Source: Actinomycetota bacterium
Lineage (GTDB): Bacteria; Actinomycetota; Actinomycetes; Nanopelagicales; Nanopelagicaceae
Direction: 5' to 3'
Length of the DNA: 8,306 nucleotides
Assembly: GCA_009702205.1 (NCBI GenBank)
Contig: WLIM01000042.1
Span: 1 to 8,306 of the forward strand
Shown here piece by piece: positions 6,731 to 8,306 of the stretch. The notes under the pieces were generated by a model that saw nothing but the letters and a program-made list of their open reading frames with translations, had not been told where the DNA came from and ran no database searches. A program made the position numbers and the translations under genes. Every line of letters starts with the position of its first letter. The stretch's first letter is position 1.

Positions 6731-7807
6731 ATGGGACTTATCGAAGATCTAGCAAAACTTGTTGAATTTGAATCACCAAGTGAAGATCTCGCGGCCTGCC
6801 GAGGAGTTGTTGATCTTGCTGTTTCAATTGCAAACACCAAATTAACTCCACAAGCTAAAGCTGTTGAAGAAAATGCTCGCCCAGTCTTCTGGTGGGGCAG
6901 CAATAATCCAGAAGTATTGCTTCTTGCACACCTAGATACAGTTTGGCCAAAAGGCTCTTTTACTCCAACCTGGCGTATTGATGGCGATGTTGCAAAAGGT
7001 CCTGGCGTATTTGATATGAAAGCTGGATTCCTTCAGGCAATTTATGCTGTTGCCGAAATTCCAGATGCAGCAGCAAAGGTCGCAATTGTTGCAACAACGG
7101 ATGAAGAAGTTGGAAGTCAGAGCTCACGTGCACTTATTGAACGTTTAGCTAAAACTTCAAAGGCAGTTTTAGTTTTGGAAGCTTCACTAAATGGAAAAGT
7201 TAAGACAGGTCGTAAAGGCACTGCGATGTATCAAATTACACTTCATGGTCGCGCATCTCATGCTGGCTTGGAACCTGAAAAGGGCATTAATGCAACAACT
7301 TTAATTTCGGAAGTAGTTCTAGAAGTTGCAAAACTTGCCAACCCAGAGTTTGGAACAACAGTAGTTCCAACTGTTATGCACTCTGGAACAACAACAAATA
7401 CCGTTCCAGCCCTTGCAACTCTCGATATTGATATTAGATCTTTCTCGGCCGCTGAATTAATTCGAATCGATTCTGCAGTAAAGAATTTAAAGACATCAGA
7501 TCCGCAAGCAAGGCTAGAAGTAACAGGTGGAATTAATAGACCTCCACTTGAAACAAGTTCGACAATAGAACTCTACGAAATTTTAGAGAAAGTGGCTAAA
7601 GATATTGGCCAATCCCCGATTGGTCATGCCTCAGTTGGCGGCGCAAGTGATGGAAATTTTGCTGCTGCTGCGGGAGCCAGAGTTCTAGATGGCCTTGGCG
7701 CTGTAGGAGATGGCGCGCATGCACCACACGAACAAGTATTACTCTCATCAATCCCGGCGCGAGTGAATCTACTAACTGCTTTTATTAAGGAACTCATCCG
7801 TGACTGA
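6731..7807 (+). CDS. M20 family metallopeptidase (glutamate carboxypeptidase/CPG2-like)
   Basis: A 358-residue zinc-dependent exopeptidase or deacylase with the full M20 ligand set: His67 and Asp69 in AHLDTVWPKG, bridging Asp95 in GPGVFDMKAG, catalytic Glu125 and ligand Glu126 in TTDEEVGS, Glu150 in LVLEAS, and the C-terminal His333 in AHAPHE. The dimerisation or lid domain spans about 160-270, with GRASHAG (His177). ASVGGASDGNF and LDGLGAVGDG are characteristic of the carboxypeptidase G2 branch rather than DapE or ArgE. No signal peptide is present, so a cytoplasmic peptidase or amidohydrolase, perhaps scavenging acylated amino acids or small peptides, is likely. It starts 14 nt after the helicase-associated gene and overlaps the XPB gene by 8 nt, so it is embedded in that transcript. 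Any functional link to XPB is unknown. Substrate not predictable. Confidence 0.92.
   Translation: MGLIEDLAKLVEFESPSEDLAACRGVVDLAVSIANTKLTPQAKAVEENARPVFWWGSNNPEVLLLAHLDTVWPKGSFTPTWRIDGDVAKGPGVFDMKAGFLQAIYAVAEIPDAAAKVAIVATTDEEVGSQSSRALIERLAKTSKAVLVLEASLNGKVKTGRKGTAMYQITLHGRASHAGLEPEKGINATTLISEVVLEVAKLANPEFGTTVVPTVMHSGTTTNTVPALATLDIDIRSFSAAELIRIDSAVKNLKTSDPQARLEVTGGINRPPLETSSTIELYEILEKVAKDIGQSPIGHASVGGASDGNFAAAAGARVLDGLGAVGDGAHAPHEQVLLSSIPARVNLLTAFIKELIRD
7787..7791 (+). promoter_or_regulatory. Ribosome binding site that decides the GTG start of xpb
   Basis: AAGGA inside the 3' end of the peptidase gene, 8 nt upstream of the GTG at 7800. It is the best-placed Shine-Dalgarno sequence in the window and supports GTG over any later in-frame start. 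Confidence 0.6.
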
Positions 7808-8306
7808 TGGCCCGCTAATTGTTCAAAGCGATAAGACTCTTCTATTAGATATCGACCACCCGCTAAGCGATGAATGTCGCAGAGCTATTGCTTCTTTTGC
7901 GGAACTCGAAAAATCTCCCGAACATATTCATACATATCGTTTAACACCACTTGGTTTATGGAATGCCCGTGCCGCCGGACATGATGCTGAGCAAGTTGTA
8001 GATATTTTGCTCAAGTACTCAAGGTTCGCAGTCCCACATGCCTTACTAGTGGATGTTGCGGAAACGATGTCGCGATATGGCCGACTTAGACTTGAAGCAC
8101 ACCCAGTTCACGGACTCGTATTAGTCTCACATGACCCAGCAGTATTGAAAGAAGTTACTCGTGGAAAAAAAGTTGCTCCAATGTTGGGGTTGCAATTAGA
8201 TGATGAAACTATTGTTGTTCATCCTGGACAACGTGGCTTTTTAAAGCAGGCTTTATTAAAACTTGGTTGGCCTGCTGAAGATTTTGCAGGATATGTAGAT
8301 GGCGAG
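7800..8306 (+). CDS. xpb: XPB/Ssl2-type DNA repair helicase, N-terminal domain; runs off window
   Basis: A partial gene of 169 codons, open to the window edge. It starts with GTG (GTGACTGA) overlapping the peptidase stop by 8 nt, and reads MTDGPLIVQSDKTLLL at its N-terminus. Further recognisable blocks are TYRLTPLGLWNARAAGHDAEQ (residues 45-65), VPHALLVDVAETMSRYGRLRL (78-98), HPVHGLVLVS, KKVAPMLG and LKQALLKLGWPAEDFAGYVDG (about 148-168). They match the N-terminal accessory domain of actinobacterial XPB (M. tuberculosis Rv0861c type). The ATPase core with Walker A and DEAH box lies beyond the window, so helicase integrity is unseen. XPB is a 3'-5' DNA helicase or translocase; its bacterial role, presumably in DNA repair or transcription-linked remodelling, is poorly defined. 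The preceding helicase-associated protein carries a homologous module, which supports a functional pair. Confidence 0.93.
   Translation, partial: MTDGPLIVQSDKTLLLDIDHPLSDECRRAIASFAELEKSPEHIHTYRLTPLGLWNARAAGHDAEQVVDILLKYSRFAVPHALLVDVAETMSRYGRLRLEAHPVHGLVLVSHDPAVLKEVTRGKKVAPMLGLQLDDETIVVHPGQRGFLKQALLKLGWPAEDFAGYVDGE

Noticed and set aside
6731..7807. Naming the M20 gene dapE or argE
   Set aside because: The SDGNF and LDGLGAVGDGAHAPHE blocks fit the carboxypeptidase G2-like branch better, and no lysine or arginine synthesis genes are nearby.
1..8306. Search for a defence system, CRISPR array, prophage or transposon
   Set aside because: No direct-repeat array, transposase, integrase, toxin-antitoxin pair or composition shift was seen; apart from the helicase and WYL-like domain, which also occur in defence loci, all genes look like chromosomal housekeeping.

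Overview
The window is AT-rich (roughly 40-45% GC by eye), densely packed and actinobacterial in gene content and order. The only intergenic stretch over 30 bases is a 58-base divergent promoter region. An actinobacterial-type XPB helicase with its helicase-associated partner protein, a phosphatase-led system II cytochrome c maturation operon in the same order as Mycobacterium tuberculosis Rv0525-Rv0529, and the low GC together suggest a streamlined planktonic actinobacterium such as the freshwater acI/Nanopelagicales group. That placement is inference, not a database result.

Minus-strand operon, 3701 down to 1 (leaves the window): a histidine phosphatase-family protein, a TlpA/ResA-like thioredoxin lipoprotein, CcdA, ResB, and the N-terminal 115 residues of CcsB. 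Junctions are extremely tight: 0 nt, 8-nt overlap, 0 nt, 5 nt. CcdA passes reducing power across the membrane to the lipoprotein, which reduces apocytochrome CXXCH cysteines. ResB and CcsB then carry and ligate heme. The role of the leading phosphatase in this set is unknown.

Divergent promoter region, 3702-3759: each flanking gene has a TATNNT -10-like hexamer ending exactly 6 nt before its ATG and no convincing Shine-Dalgarno sequence, so both mRNAs look leaderless.

Plus-strand genes, 3760 to 8306: a HAD-IB (SerB-like) phosphatase; a 718-residue helicase-associated protein with an XPB-N-terminus-like module and a WYL-like C-terminus; an M20 (glutamate carboxypeptidase-like) metallopeptidase; and the first 169 residues of an XPB/Ssl2-type DNA helicase that starts at a GTG inside the peptidase gene and runs off the window. 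The module in the 718-residue protein aligns without gaps over at least 54 residues with the N-terminus of the XPB protein. The two look like a duplicated or partner pair, here separated by the peptidase gene.

I found no RNA genes, CRISPR arrays, insertion sequences, rho-independent terminators or defence systems. Most of the window is conserved housekeeping; the XPB-partner arrangement is the part most worth a second look.
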